Assembly: GCA_963773875.1 (NCBI GenBank) | Contig: CAVZCV010000010.1 | Span: 248,001-312,000, forward strand | Source: CAVTYH01 sp963773875 | GTDB lineage: Bacteria; Planctomycetota; Planctomycetia; Pirellulales; JADZDJ01 | DNA length: 64,000 nucleotides | Reading direction: 5' to 3' | Shown: one piece after another, positions 28,084 to 39,600 of the stretch | Layout: each line of letters starts with the position of its first letter | How positions within the stretch are numbered: the first letter of the stretch is position 1 | Made by a program: the position numbers and the translations under genes | The notes under the pieces: model-generated | Told to the model about the DNA's origin: nothing | Seen by the model: only the letters and a program-made list of their open reading frames with translations | Databases searched by the model: none

Positions 28084-29319
28084 ATGCATGCCGTGCGACC
28101 ACTATTTGTCTCGACATACCCTCCCGAGGAATGCGGATTGGCGACGTTCACGCGGGACTCCGCGGATGCCGTCGACCTGGCGGCACTCGAGCCAGTATGT
28201 TCAGTCGCCGCAATTCAAAAGACTCCAACGCTAGAATATGACGACCCACGAATCGTGAATGTGATCGATAACAGCCGGCGCGACGCCTACGATGTGGCGG
28301 CAGCGGTCGCCAACGATGGGCCATGCGACGTTGTCAGCCTGCAGCATGAGTTTGGCCTTTATCCGGGCGAATGGGGCACCCGTGTGATGAGTTTCGTCCG
28401 CGGCTGCCGCAAGCCGATCGTTAGTACATTCCATACCTTATTGACACGACCGGAACCCCTGCCACGTCGCTTGATTCAAAATATCGCTTCGTACAGCAAG
28501 GGCATTGTGGTGATGACAAAAATTGCGGCCAAGCTGCTCGCCGAGGTGTATGGCATCTCAAGCGAAAAGGTGCGAGTCATTCCGCACGGTGTTCCTGCAG
28601 TTCCATTTCACAGCAACGGGACTGATAAAGCGCAGTTGGGACTGACCGGCAAGCAAGTCATCTGCACGTTCGGCCTAATCAACCGAGGCAAGGGGCTGGA
28701 GCACATGATCAAAGCCATGCCGCAAATTGTGCAAGCCTGTCCGGAAGCCGTCTATTTAATCGTGGGGGCCACGCATCCGCAGGTTAAACGACAGGAAGGA
28801 GAGATTTACAGGGAGCGTCTTGTCGAGATGGCCCAATCGCTGGGCGTTGGCGCACATGTGCGGTTCATCAATCAATTTCTAAGTTTGCCGGAATTGCTGC
28901 AGCATTTACAGGCTTGCGATGTATTCGTTACGCCTTATCCTGGAAAAGATCAAATCGCAAGTGGCACGTTGGCCTATGCAATGGCCGCTGGTTTGGCGGT
29001 CGTCAGTACACCCTATCTGTACGCCGAAGAGGTGTTGGCCAATCAACGAGGCCAGTTAGTGAAATTCAATGACAGCGCCTCACTCGCTGAAGCAACGATA
29101 CGGTATTTGCAAGAATCCGAATTTACAACGTCGACTCGATGCAAGGCTTACGAATATGCAAAGCCCATGCATTGGCCGAATGTCGGTCGCCGATATTTAG
29201 AGTTCTTTAGCCACGTGGTTCACGACAATCCGGCCAGTCGTGAGCGACTCTTCCAGCGCGCTTTTCCGGTTCTGAACCGCAAGGCAAAGCCCGAACGAAT
29301 TCCGCAAGGAGGCATTTAA
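28084..29319 (+). CDS. GT4-family glycosyltransferase
   Basis: 411 residues with the GT-B fold. The N-terminal half carries FVSTYPPEECGLATFTRD (acceptor side) and LQHEFGLYPGEWG. The C-terminal half has FGLINRGKGLEHMIKAM (diphosphate loop region), ACDVFVTPY and DQIASGTLAYAMAAGLAVVS, the donor-binding E/D-type region of GT4. AGAGGTGATTA precedes the ATG. Its stop overlaps the next start (TAATG), so the two are translated together. The donor is probably GDP-mannose or a similar sugar, judging only from the GH130 neighbours. Confidence 0.88.
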   Translation: MHAVRPLFVSTYPPEECGLATFTRDSADAVDLAALEPVCSVAAIQKTPTLEYDDPRIVNVIDNSRRDAYDVAAAVANDGPCDVVSLQHEFGLYPGEWGTRVMSFVRGCRKPIVSTFHTLLTRPEPLPRRLIQNIASYSKGIVVMTKIAAKLLAEVYGISSEKVRVIPHGVPAVPFHSNGTDKAQLGLTGKQVICTFGLINRGKGLEHMIKAMPQIVQACPEAVYLIVGATHPQVKRQEGEIYRERLVEMAQSLGVGAHVRFINQFLSLPELLQHLQACDVFVTPYPGKDQIASGTLAYAMAAGLAVVSTPYLYAEEVLANQRGQLVKFNDSASLAEATIRYLQESEFTTSTRCKAYEYAKPMHWPNVGRRYLEFFSHVVHDNPASRERLFQRAFPVLNRKAKPERIPQGGI

Positions 29320-30419
29320 TGCCTGTCGACGATTGGTTGGTGCTTGATCATTTGGACCGAATGACCGACTCCACGGGCCTCGTCCAGCACGCGATCTATT
29401 CGATTCCCCGCCGTGAAAGCGGTTACACGACCGACGATAACGCCCGCGCCTTGCGATTGTGTACACGCCTGTGGTGCCATGATCCGGATGATGCGATGTT
29501 ATCGCGGATCACGATCTATTTGAGTTTCTTAGAGCACGCGCGCTGCCCAGTGCGCGGATTTCATAACTTTTTGAGTTACCAACGCGATTGGCTAGATGCA
29601 GCCGGCACGGGCGATTGCCAAGGACAGGCAGTGCGCACATTGACGGAGGTGCTCGCAAGCAATTTACCAGAGGGGTATCGAGCATTGGCTCGCGAACTGA
29701 TCGAGTCGGTATTACCTGCCCTTGCCGAGTTGCGCAGTTTACGGGCTCAGGCCTATGTGATTTTGGCTTGGGGCCATTTGGCGAATTCGCGAATCAATGA
29801 CATCGAATCATTTGAATCATTGGCGTTATCGGCGGCCAAGCGGCTTGTGGAGTGCTACCACCGATCGGAACGTCCTAATTGGCCATGGTTCGAATCGCGC
29901 TTGACGTATGCAAACGCGGTCTTGCCTCATGCGCTATTTGTCGCGGCTCAGCACTGGCCCAAAGAAGATTTTGGCGATGTCGCCGAGTGCTCGTTCGCTT
30001 TCCTCGATCGTGTCACGACCGCAGAGAGTCTCTTTTGGCCAATCGGAAACAGCGATTGGTATCCGCACGGCGAGAGTAAGTCGTTATACGACCAACAACC
30101 GTTGGAGGCCGCCACCATGGCCGATGCCGCACTGGCCGCCTTTGGAATGCTTCGCGATGAGAAGTATCTTTCGACGTTTTGTCGAGCTCACGAATGGTTC
30201 CACGGCCGCAACAGCCTTGAATTACCACTTGCTGATCGCTCTGTTGGCGCTTGTTACGATGGCCTGACTCCGACTGGTGCAAATCACAATCAAGGAGCGG
30301 AATCGACGCTCGCCTATCTTTGGACCGAAGTCCATAATCTGGAAATGCAACTCGAATTGGATGATGCACTGTCAGCGACCCCGCATTCATCGGCGACAAT
30401 CTTCAGACTCGGTCCATAG
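29319..30419 (+). CDS. All-helical (alpha/alpha)6-type partner of GT4
   Basis: 366 residues made of helical hairpins, consistent with an (alpha/alpha)6 barrel as in many glycosidases. Conserved-looking blocks are GYTTDDNARAL, FHNFLSYQRDW, WPWFESRLTYANAVLPHALF and NHNQGAESTLAYL. AAGGAGG sits 6 nt before the ATG, which overlaps the GT4 stop. Proteins of this type commonly follow GT4 enzymes near GH130 genes and are sometimes labelled glycosyltransferases. I cannot assign catalysis, though Asp/Glu in DDNA and QGAES are candidates. Confidence 0.7.
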   Translation: MPVDDWLVLDHLDRMTDSTGLVQHAIYSIPRRESGYTTDDNARALRLCTRLWCHDPDDAMLSRITIYLSFLEHARCPVRGFHNFLSYQRDWLDAAGTGDCQGQAVRTLTEVLASNLPEGYRALARELIESVLPALAELRSLRAQAYVILAWGHLANSRINDIESFESLALSAAKRLVECYHRSERPNWPWFESRLTYANAVLPHALFVAAQHWPKEDFGDVAECSFAFLDRVTTAESLFWPIGNSDWYPHGESKSLYDQQPLEAATMADAALAAFGMLRDEKYLSTFCRAHEWFHGRNSLELPLADRSVGACYDGLTPTGANHNQGAESTLAYLWTEVHNLEMQLELDDALSATPHSSATIFRLGP

Positions 30420-30476
30420 TGTACCGCCGCTGGACGACCTTAGAATTGCCTACAGGATCCACCGCGTACCGCTTGG

Positions 30477-31932
30477 TTACTCATTCGAGCTGCGCCAGCT
30501 TGATTTGAGGGACCAGCACTCCAGCGAATCGACTTTCGCGCCGGCGCCGCTCAGGGTAATCCGCCGGTCGTCGGCCGGAGGCAAAAAACACTCGGTTAGC
30601 AACACGCGCCCGTCCTGGGCAAAGACTTCAATAGACGTCCGGTCGACGAGAATCACCAGTCGCACTTTTCCGTCGGTCATAGGAAGTAAGCAGCCGCATT
30701 TTGGCATCGATAAGCGGCGCGTGGCTGGATCGTAGGTCAGCGTTAAACCACGAATTGTGAATGCGATGGTCTTAGCGTCAGCCGGATCGATGGTCGCGCG
30801 GATCTCACAAGCGTCGGCCGCCAGGTCTACCAGTGGGTCCGTCGACGAATCGAGTTGGCCGCTCCAAGCATATCTGCGGTCATGAAGTAGCGAGAGTTCC
30901 TTGACTGGCGAATAGATCAGGCGCAAGCCTTCCGGAAACCGGCGCAGTGCCAGCACGATTGGAAACGACATCTGCTGATTGAATGGCATCCCCGGATAAC
31001 GGCCGTCCCGCATCCAAGCGATTTGAATGCGTCGGCCGTCGGCGGCGGGGATATCGCTGAATGTTTGCCCCGCGTAGTTGGCGCCGAAAATGTCGCGCAG
31101 CGGTCCGCTCTCGTCGGCAAATTTTTTGCCGTCGAAATTCCCAATCAGATACCTGTTGCTGGCGGACCAGAAGATCCACTTCGTCGAACCCGGCTCGTTT
31201 TCAACCGGCATCGGGAAAAAGTCGGGGCATTCGCTCGAGCGCGCGATGCGAACCTCGTCGAGCTTGTTCCACTCCTTCAGGTCCGGCGACGACAAAAGCG
31301 CAAACCGATCGTCAGCCAGGTAAAGTGCCATCACCCACTGCTTGCTGGGTTCATGCCAAATGACTTTCGGATCGCGATTTTCCCTGGCGATATTCCGCAC
31401 GACAGGATTTTGCGGATACTTGGTCCAAGTCCGACCTTTGTCGTTGCTGTAGGCAATCGACTGGGTGAACGGCTGTCCCTTGGACTCGGCCAACTTACCC
31501 CCCGCCGTCGTGTAAATGGCGACCAGTGCCGGCGCCACACCCGTTTGAAAACCGGACGTGTTTTGCCAATCAACGACGGCCGAACCGGACCAGATGGAGC
31601 CCAGGTGGTCGGGATTGAGCGCTACTTCCAGCTCGCGCCAATGCACTAAGTCGGGGCTGACGGCGTGCCCCCAGGCCTTCAAATCGCCCCCTTCTAAGCC
31701 GAGCGGATTGTACTGGAAAAACTGGTGATATTCGCCTTGATAGAAAACCAATCCGTTTGGATCGTTGAGCCAATTCTTGCGCCGTGAAGTGAAACTGCGG
31801 CCGCAGCGGTTCTGCATACTCCGCTGGCGTCTGGCCATTTGGGTCACCACAGGCGGAAGTGATTGGCACAACGAGCGCCGCAAAATATGTCAAAACCAAC
31901 AGCGCGCAGTGGATGGGTGAAGTCTTACGCAT
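30477..31932 (-). CDS. Secreted GH32 fructan hydrolase (one frame break)
   Basis: About 485 residues. A signal peptide (CALLVLTYFAALVVPITSA) is followed by the GH32 five-bladed propeller. The nucleophile Asp is in WLNDPNGLVF, the stabilising Asp in NRDPKV and the acid Glu in SSECPDFFPMP. A C-terminal beta-sandwich covers about 350-485. It should release fructose from levan, inulin or sucrose outside the cytoplasm. The frame breaks at about 31783-31790 between LRPQFHFT and RRKNWLNDPNG; one added base restores it. A promoter at 32476-32505 implies a 540-nt leader holding element B. Confidence 0.86.
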
Positions 31933-32194
31933 TGCAATAATTTTCTGGCAATGATGGGCGATGCTCGCACGCCAGCGAACCGTTGGTAAAAACACCGGCT
32001 GCGTGCGACAAAAGGAAAGCGGCTTGCATCGGGCACTCATGAATACCATTTTTGACGGAAACTCCCAAATTGTCGCCAATAAATCTTGAAATCCAATTTC
32101 TCCGCGCTCCGTGTATCAATCGCTCGATCAACCGCGGAACTGATTTTCTCGGAAGTCGTGAAATAAACCCAGCTCTGCACGCCAGAGATCGCTT

Positions 32195-32233
32195 GGCCCG
32201 CCCGCACATTTCCCGTGCGCCGCGGGCTTTTTT
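32195..32233 (+). terminator. Terminator-like hairpin without an upstream plus-strand gene
   Basis: GCCCGC-C-CGCAC pairs with GTGCG-CC-GCGGGC and is followed by six T. The stem is GC-rich and the T-run is on the plus strand. There is no plus-strand gene between 31932 and this point. It may end a small RNA antisense to the GH32 leader. Confidence 0.6.
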
Positions 32234-32278
32234 ATTGCCGGTCGTGGGCGCCGTATTGCGCCGAAAGAGCGATTCAAG

Positions 32279-32349
32279 GTGAAATAACCACAGCACAATC
32301 CTCGGAAAAACAAGGCTCAAAGCCCCGACTTTTTTCACAGTTATTTCAC
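32279..32349 (-). repeat. 71-nt palindromic dispersed element, copy B
   Basis: Its ends GTGAAATAAC and GTTATTTCAC are perfect 10-nt inverted repeats. Internal sequence matches copy A (AACAAGGCTCAAAG... on the plus strand), and the length is identical. It sits 127 nt downstream of a sigma70-like promoter, inside the GH32 leader. Confidence 0.78.
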
Positions 32350-32475
32350 TTTCGGCTGGTATCCGCCGGCAAACTCGGCAAAATGCGGCGTGACGACGGA
32401 AGTTCTCAGATCGGCAATTCATGGCAGCCTCATTGCATAATACGGACTGGCTCGATCGCTAGTATGTACGTGCGT

Positions 32476-32505
32476 ATTATAGTGTACATAAGAGTCCATT
32501 GGCAA
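32476..32505 (-). promoter_or_regulatory. Sigma70-like promoter for GH32
   Basis: TTGCCA (32505-32500), an 18-nt spacer and a perfect TATAAT (32481-32476) on the minus strand. The next coding start downstream is the GH32 gene at 31932. Confidence 0.6.
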
Positions 32506-32688
32506 GCGCGTAATTCTGCGCGTAGCGCAAATGATTGCGCCGATTATGTTTAGCAACAGCCGACCGCCTTGCCTGGGCGACTAGACACTTTGTTCTGGGT
32601 TCGCTCGCACCGTAGTGAGCCGCTAATGCAAGCAATTAGCATGAGCTCGCAGCAATCGACTGGGCAAACTGCGAAAGCCTTGTCCTGT
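32506..32688. other. Intergenic segment after mobA
   Basis: 183 bp between the mobA stop and the GH32 promoter. Nothing is recognisable apart from a short GCTC/GAGC pair near 32610. Confidence 0.35.
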
Positions 32689-33432
32689 TTACCCAAGAAA
32701 CTTTGTTTTTTCTTTGGCGCGTCGGCCAAGCTTTTGCAGGTACCGGGTTGAGTTTTGAAGCTCAGTCGCTAAGCCCAAGAGTGGTCTTTCTCGGCGTTCC
32801 GTGATTGTCTTGCCCCTGAGAACGCAGCTATCGAGGAATGATTTCAGTTGATCGGGTTCGTTCAGATTTGTCCAGACATCGGCCGGCCAATTGTCGGGCA
32901 CGTCGATTGCCTGAAAATCGGCGAAATCGCAAAGCGCACGGACCGATCGTTTGCCCTCGGCTAACAACGGAAAAATGATCGGCGCTGCGGATTGCCGAAA
33001 AACGGATGGAAACGGCTCAATCCAGTGTTGCACGCCTCCCGGACGACGAAACATAATGCCGTTGCATGCCCTCTGCCGCTGGATCTGTTCGACCAACCAT
33101 TCCAGCATGAAACGCCGTACGAATGGCATATCTACTGCGACCGTGGCAATCAGCGGTGTTGTGGATTGTTCGAGCGCGGTCAGAATTCCACGCAATGGGC
33201 CCGCGCCATCTTCCGGGTCGATGCACTCTTGATCAAACAGTTGCGCATCGGGCGGATTTCGTGTAGACGGCGATGTTATCAACATTGTCGGCCCGGGCCA
33301 CTCCAGTTTTTGCATGCGCCAGGCCAGAATTGATTGATGTTCAACGTTCAATCTGGCTTTTGCGACCCCCATCCGAGAGCCAGATCCACCAGCAATCACC
33401 GCGAGAGTTACATTGCTGGCGTTGAATGGCAT
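32689..33432 (-). CDS. mobA: MobA-like molybdenum cofactor guanylyltransferase
   Basis: 247 residues. It would transfer GMP from GTP to molybdopterin. The nucleotide-binding signature is IAGGSGSRMGVAKARL (residues 13-28, with Lys25). DGAGPLRGI follows, and the metal-site Asp is in VAVDMPF (Asp101). ATG 33432 is chosen because it begins just before the first strand (NVTLAVIAGG). The C-terminal ~45 residues are an extra basic tail rich in Arg and Lys. No other cofactor gene is adjacent. Confidence 0.85.
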   Translation of the reverse strand: MPFNASNVTLAVIAGGSGSRMGVAKARLNVEHQSILAWRMQKLEWPGPTMLITSPSTRNPPDAQLFDQECIDPEDGAGPLRGILTALEQSTTPLIATVAVDMPFVRRFMLEWLVEQIQRQRACNGIMFRRPGGVQHWIEPFPSVFRQSAAPIIFPLLAEGKRSVRALCDFADFQAIDVPDNWPADVWTNLNEPDQLKSFLDSCVLRGKTITERRERPLLGLATELQNSTRYLQKLGRRAKEKTKFLG

Positions 33433-33570
33433 AGGTGTATTTCTCCCATCGCGATTCCAGCCAAGGCTACGCACAACCTATTGTTTGGGATTCGCCGTCC
33501 CATTGAAGATCGTTTTTGCGAGAAACAATCAAGGCTATAGCGTACAGCAAATGACCATAACAATTTGCAG

Positions 33571-33622
33571 ATAAGAAAGCGGCAGGCTGCCAGCAACATG
33601 CGCTGCTGACCACCTGCCGCTA
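33571..33622 (-). terminator. Terminator of the PATR giant gene 1
   Basis: On the minus strand AGCGGCAGG pairs with CCTGCCGCT, with an inner CAGC/GCTG arm, followed by TTCTTAT. It starts 21 nt after the stop of the 6.5-kb gene. Confidence 0.65.
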
Positions 33623-33642
33623 GGGGGATTTATTAGTTCTAA

Positions 33643-36600
33643 CTAGCAGTGGCGCCTATGTAGCGCGATGCCGAAAAGCAAACCGATGCCCGCTAGTACG
33701 AGCGTTGCCGGTTCGGGAACGGCGGTGGCGGCGCCGGCGCCGCCGTTGGTGATGACGAGGTCGAGTTCGGCCTGAATATCGGCATTGGTAATCGTGCCGT
33801 TCCCGCTCACGTCGGCCACGGTCAACAGATCGGGATCGGCCAGCAGCTTGGTCTGCTGGTAGACGTTCAGATCGGTCAAGGCCTGCAACATCACCGGGAT
33901 GTCGGCGCTGTTGGTGACGCCATCGAGGTTGAAGTCGCCGCGCGTCGCCGGAGTTAACAGCGTGCCCGAATTCGGCACCAATTCGCCGGTGGCTAACAAA
34001 ATGGCGCCGGTGGCTAGATTGGCGAACTGCACGGCATTCAATTGGGCGCGAGTCAGGCCCGAGTAATTGTTCGAGCCGAAGAAGATCTGATCGGTCCCGC
34101 CACCTGCGGGCGAGCCGCTCCAGTTGTTGATTGCCAAATTGCTCGTCCAGGCCGGTGTCGCGCTGTTGGCAAAGTGCAAGATGCTGTTGCCGTTGCCCAA
34201 GTCGATGGTGCCCGGCTGACCGAGAGCGCCAGTGATGTTCAGCTTAGCCAATGTCTGGCTGAAACCGCCGGTGCTGAAGATTGCGCTGCCGGCTCCCGAC
34301 AACGTCAAATTCGAAGTCGCAGGCAGTTTGTTGCTACCGCCCAGTAGCAGCGTGCCGCCCGTAACCGTGGTGTTGCCGGCATAGGTGTTGGCTCCATTGA
34401 CTGTGAGTACGCCTGGCCCCCCCGATGTGAAATTGCCGCTGGTGGTAATCGGGGTGTTGACGGTCGCCGTGCTTTGGGTGCTGATGCTCACATTGCCGTT
34501 ATTAAAGGGCAAGTTTGTGGTAAACCCGTTCAGATCGAGCGTGCCGCCACTGAACGTGACACCCCCCACGCCATTGTTCACTTGGGCGTCGGAGCTGATG
34601 GAAAGCGCGCCGCCTTGCAGCACCGTGCCACCGGTGTAACTGTTGGCGGTTGTGAACGTGGTGGTGCCGCCGAGCTGCGTGACTTTGCCGCTGCCGGGAA
34701 TCGCGCTACTGATACTGACCCCGCTGAGTTGAATGCCAGATTGCCGTTATTCGTAAGAGCGGTACTCCCTAGCGAGGGGAAACTGGTAGCGCCGTTGCCC
34801 AGTTGCAGGGTAGCACCGCTGCTGATGGTCGTGGGGCCGGTGTAGTTTTGCGCTGCGGTGAGAATCAAAGTTCCCGACGTGACATTCAAAGTGGTGGTGC
34901 GGCCGAATCCGCTCCCCACACTATCGACAATCGAACCGGTAAACGTGCTGGGGGAGGCGCCGCCGGCATAATTCAAAGTTGTGTTGGCTGTGGTGCTACT
35001 GCTGCCGATTGTGCCAGCGGTGGTGGCCAGACTATTCAGGCTGCTGACGGTGAGCGACTTGCCATTGACGTCCAAGGTGCCATTGCCCAAGGTCAGTCCG
35101 CCATTGGCTGGAAACGAATTGGCTGCCCCCAACAGCAGAGTGCCGCCGGACACAGTCGTCGTGCCGGTATAGTTTGCAGCGCCATTGAGCGTGAGTGTGC
35201 CGGCGCCGGCTTTGGTGAAGCCGCCCACGCCGCCGTTACCGATTGGGTTAGCAAAAGTCACATCATTGCCGTTAGTGTCGATCGTCGCGCCTCCCGCGGC
35301 GAAAGTCATGGTGCGGGTGGAAACATCGACTGTGTTGCCCGAAGCGTACTGCAGCCCGCCGCCAGCGAAGTTCAGTTGGTTATTGGAGCCCAAGGCCGCC
35401 AGGCCGGCGAAGTTCACCAGTCCGCCGTTGAGATTCGTCGGCCCGCTGTAGTTGTTGGTGGCGGAACCCAAGATCAGCGTGCCGGGACCCGCTTTGGTAA
35501 CCGAGTGCGGGCCACCCGTTTCATTGACGGTGCCGCCGAGGGTTAACGTACTGGCATTGGCACTGCCGAAGGTGACGTCGCCCGCCAAGGTGATATTGCT
35601 GCCGAGGGTCGAGGTGGCCGCCGCGGCACTGGCGTCGTTGATGTTCGCCGTGCCGGCGACCGTAATGGCACGCGTGACGGTGCCGGTGAGCGCGAAGATC
35701 TGCAGCGTGCTGCCGGCATTGACCGTGATCGTATCGGTTCCGTTGAGCGGGATAGTCGTGGCAGCATTCAACTCCAAGCTGCCGGAGTTGATCACAATAT
35801 TGCCGTTGTTGACCGTGGTGTTCTGCAAAGCTACCAGGTTCGTGCCGTTCTTGGTCAACGTGAAGCCGTTGAGGTTCAACGTGGTGGCAGTGCCGCGAAT
35901 ATCGAAGCGGCCCGTGCCGCCGAAAGAAGCATCGGCTGCCAGCGTAACGCTCTGATAGGCGTTCTGCTGCGCGACGGTGCCGGAGTTGGTGAGCGCGCCA
36001 CTGCCGGCCACGCCAGTGCCCGAGATCGTCACCGGTGTGGCGCCAAATCCATTGGGGACGTTGGCCTGTGTAAACCCGCCGAGATCCAGGGCAGCGCCCG
36101 ACGCAACGGTAATGGCAGTCGGCGTTCCCAACGCCGTAAAGTTCGTCAGCGTGGCCGACGTGCTGCCAATTTTTAGCGTGCCGGCATTGATCAGCACCGG
36201 CCCGGCAAAGGTCGCGTCGCCGTTCAGCACCAGCGTCCCGGCGCCGTTTTTCGTGATGCCGGTCGTCGGCGTATTTTCGGTAATCGCGCCACCGATGGTT
36301 AAGGTGCCGGCCGTAATGTTAAACGTCCGCGGATTACCGGGAGTGGCCGTCGACGTGACTGCACCCGTGCCCAAATTCAAATCGTTCGGACCGTTGAACG
36401 TGATATCGGTGTTCCACGTTTGCGTGGGATTGCTTCCCACCGTCACCGCCTGCCCGCTTGTGTTGCCCAGCGTGCCGCCATTGAGGGCCAGCGTTGTACC
36501 CGTCCCGAGAGCACCATTGTTGTTAACATTCAACTGTCCGGCATTCAGCGTGACGCCGCCAGAGAATGTGTTGCTCGTACCCAAAGTCAAAGCAGATGTG

Positions 36601-39600
36601 CCACTTTTGGTCAGGCTGCCGGTGCCGCCGATGGAACCGCCACCTGTAACCGAATAATCGCCGGTACTGTTGTTAAAAGTCATATCGCCGGGGGCAATCG
36701 TATTGCCAAGGGCGATGTCGCGGTTGGCGCCCGTATCGTCGAAGGTGACGATGTCGCCATTGAAAAACAGATTGGGGTTCGTCGGCAGCGGGATGTCGGT
36801 TGACTGCCAGTTGGGAGTCGTGTGTAAGTCCCACGTCGCATTCGTGCTTCCCGTCCACTTGAGGTTGGCAACTTGCCCAGCGACGGTGACCACAATTTGT
36901 GTACTGCTGGGATTGGTCGAGGGATTCCACGAACCAGGGCCGGTGCTGTACGTCAAGCGCGTGTCGCCGGTGGAAACGATCGTAGGCGCCGCAGAACCGG
37001 TGATGGAACCGGCGGTCAAAACCACATAGTCGCCGCCAACGAGACTGCTCGGCGTGACCGTCGTGGCTCCATTGAATGCCACGGCGCCGGTGACATTGAT
37101 CTGATCAAAGTTAACCCCAGCAATCCCGCCTTGCGAAGCCGGCTTGTTCAGATCGAACTGCAGATCGGAGCCGGCGCCAATCGTCAGGCCGGCCGCGGAC
37201 AGCACGCCAACCGATCCAGTTCCCGTGGCCCCTGGGCTGACCACTGCCTTGCGTCCGCCGGTTGCGGCGGCCAAAACCACGTTGCCGACCGTGCCCGGCA
37301 CCGACACGCCTCCGCTGTTGCTACCTCCGAAGAGTGCGCCGGAACTGGAAGCCGACGTATTCACGTTGACATTGCCCGTGCCGAACAACGAACCCGTAAT
37401 CGAAAGCGCGCCATTGTTGATGGTTGTGTCGCCGGTGTAGGTATTGGCACCTGAAAGCGTTTGAGTGCCTTTACCGATCTTTGTTAGTGCAAGTATGCCG
37501 CCGGTCCCGCCGTTATCGCGCAATACACCGCGGAACGTTGCGGTTTGATCAAAGTTGCCGAGCGTCAGTGTTGAACTCGTTGAAGCGGTTGAATTCTGCA
37601 CGAAGATATTGTTGTTCGTCGCATTTCCGGTGCTTGTAAGGCCATTGATCGTTTCGTTATGGCCAAGCATATCGAAGATTGACAGATTTCCCGCCGTGCC
37701 ACTGCTATTGAAAACCATATTGCCTTTGCCGACACCATCGGGAATCTGCTCGTTCAATCCAAGCTGAGTGATGCCGAACCCGATGATGGTATTTCCGGCC
37801 CAGTCATTCGTGCTGACCGTGCGAGTGCCGCCCTCGACGAGCGTGGTGTTCGGGTTCGCCAGGGTGATATTGCCTGTAGCGCCGCCATCACCGAGTGTTA
37901 AATTGAAGCCCAACCCGTTGTCCGTAATCTTGTTGTTGAATTGCGTACCAAGGCCGCTTGCGCCACGCGCCCCGAGTCGAGTGTCGCCCGTGAGGGTCCA
38001 AACGCCTGTGAGAATGGTGTTCGTCGTGCCACGGATCACGCCGAAGTTTTCTTGATTCGTGCCGATCCCCGCGACAAAGAAGTTGTTGTTAAATGTGGCG
38101 GCATTAGCAAAGAACTGGCCGCCTGGCATGACGTACACAGGGCCTGTGCCTAAGCCGTCGGGATTCACTTCACTATTTGAACTGGTCTCGTTGCCCGCCA
38201 GCTGGATGATGCCTTCGAGAATGTAAGTCCCGCCGGAATAGGTATTATGGCCATTGACTTTGATACCCATCGAGCCGGCCTTGACGACCGTGACGGCGCC
38301 GGTGCCGTTATCGGTGATCTTGGCTTCGACAATCATGCGGCCGGTATTGTTGTTCGTGGAATTTGCGTTGAAGTAGATCTCGCCCGGCGTGTTATCTGCT
38401 CCGCCGGCGGTCAGTGTGCCAACATTCGATGAAGTTGGCGTCTTCGTTCCGCTACCTGATTGCGGCGCATCGGTCACGCCACCGATGTAGGTGTTGAAAG
38501 AGTTCGCAGTATCCTGCCGGAAGATCGAGCCGAAGCACCCAAACGTAGGGTGTTACCAGCGCCAATAAACACGGTATCGCCATCGGCACTGGCGCCCTGG
38601 AATGAAATCGTGTTCACGTCGGTAACAGTGCCGGCATTCGGTGCATCGACCTGGACCGAAATTGGCGAATGCGTTGCAGCGGCGCCGCCGACGACCATCA
38701 CATTCTTATTCGCAAACGAAGCATCGTGTAGATTGAGATTGGCAGCATCATTGGACAGAGTGTAAGCGGTATAGCCGGTGTACGGCACGATATTGCCGCT
38801 ACCATCAACGGAAGCAAGCATATCGCCCAGAATGCTGTTTTGTGTTTGGACAATGTTTTGCGAGACAGTTGCCCAGCCGCCTAAAATGCCATTGGTGTTT
38901 GTAGTTGAGGTGTGAATGTTGCCGCTCGTGGGGAGTATAAGTACGCCATATCCTCCGATAGTATGCGAAAGGGAACCAAGTTCAACGTTCGCAGTACCAC
39001 CCGTGCCCGAATTTACTCGCACGTAAGATTTGCCCGCGGCCAACGTCGAATTGCTAAATGATTGTGAGTTAGTCACGGCGTCCTTGCCCGTGACGACAAG
39101 TGCAGCAAACCGGTCGGTGTTGGCGCCCGCAGTTACCGCGCCGCCCAGCACCAGTGACCCAGGCGTTCCCAGCGCGTTGTACAAGATATTGCTGCTCGGC
39201 GCACCGGCCGCGGAAAAGTCCAGACGCAATGTGCCGACTTGAACCGTGGTGCTTCCGCTGTACGTATTGGCGCCAGACAGCGTGAGGCCGCCGAAGCCGG
39301 TCTTTATCAAGTTGCCAACGCCGCCGCTGTTGTTGGCGATCACGCCGCCGTAAGTAAGCGTTGTCGCCCCAGTATACGCGCCGCTGGTGTAAGCGGTCAT
39401 GCTGAAATTCGCATTCTGAGGCACGACAAATATTCCTGAACTGCTGCCTGAATTCGGACCCAGCGCAATTCCCCGATTCGAATTCAACGTGAAAGAAGCC
39501 GGCGATGTGAACGTGCCGCTGGAAAGGGTGCCATTGTTGAGGATCAGTCGACCTGGGGTGCCAACTGTCGGCACTAAGCCCAGCGGAGCGCCCGAACCGA

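Larger units (their letters stand above)
31933..32475 (-). other. Long leader region of the GH32 gene
   Basis: No gene seen. It holds the palindromic element B (32279-32349) and, on the opposite strand, a strong terminator-like hairpin (32195-32233). Confidence 0.4.
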
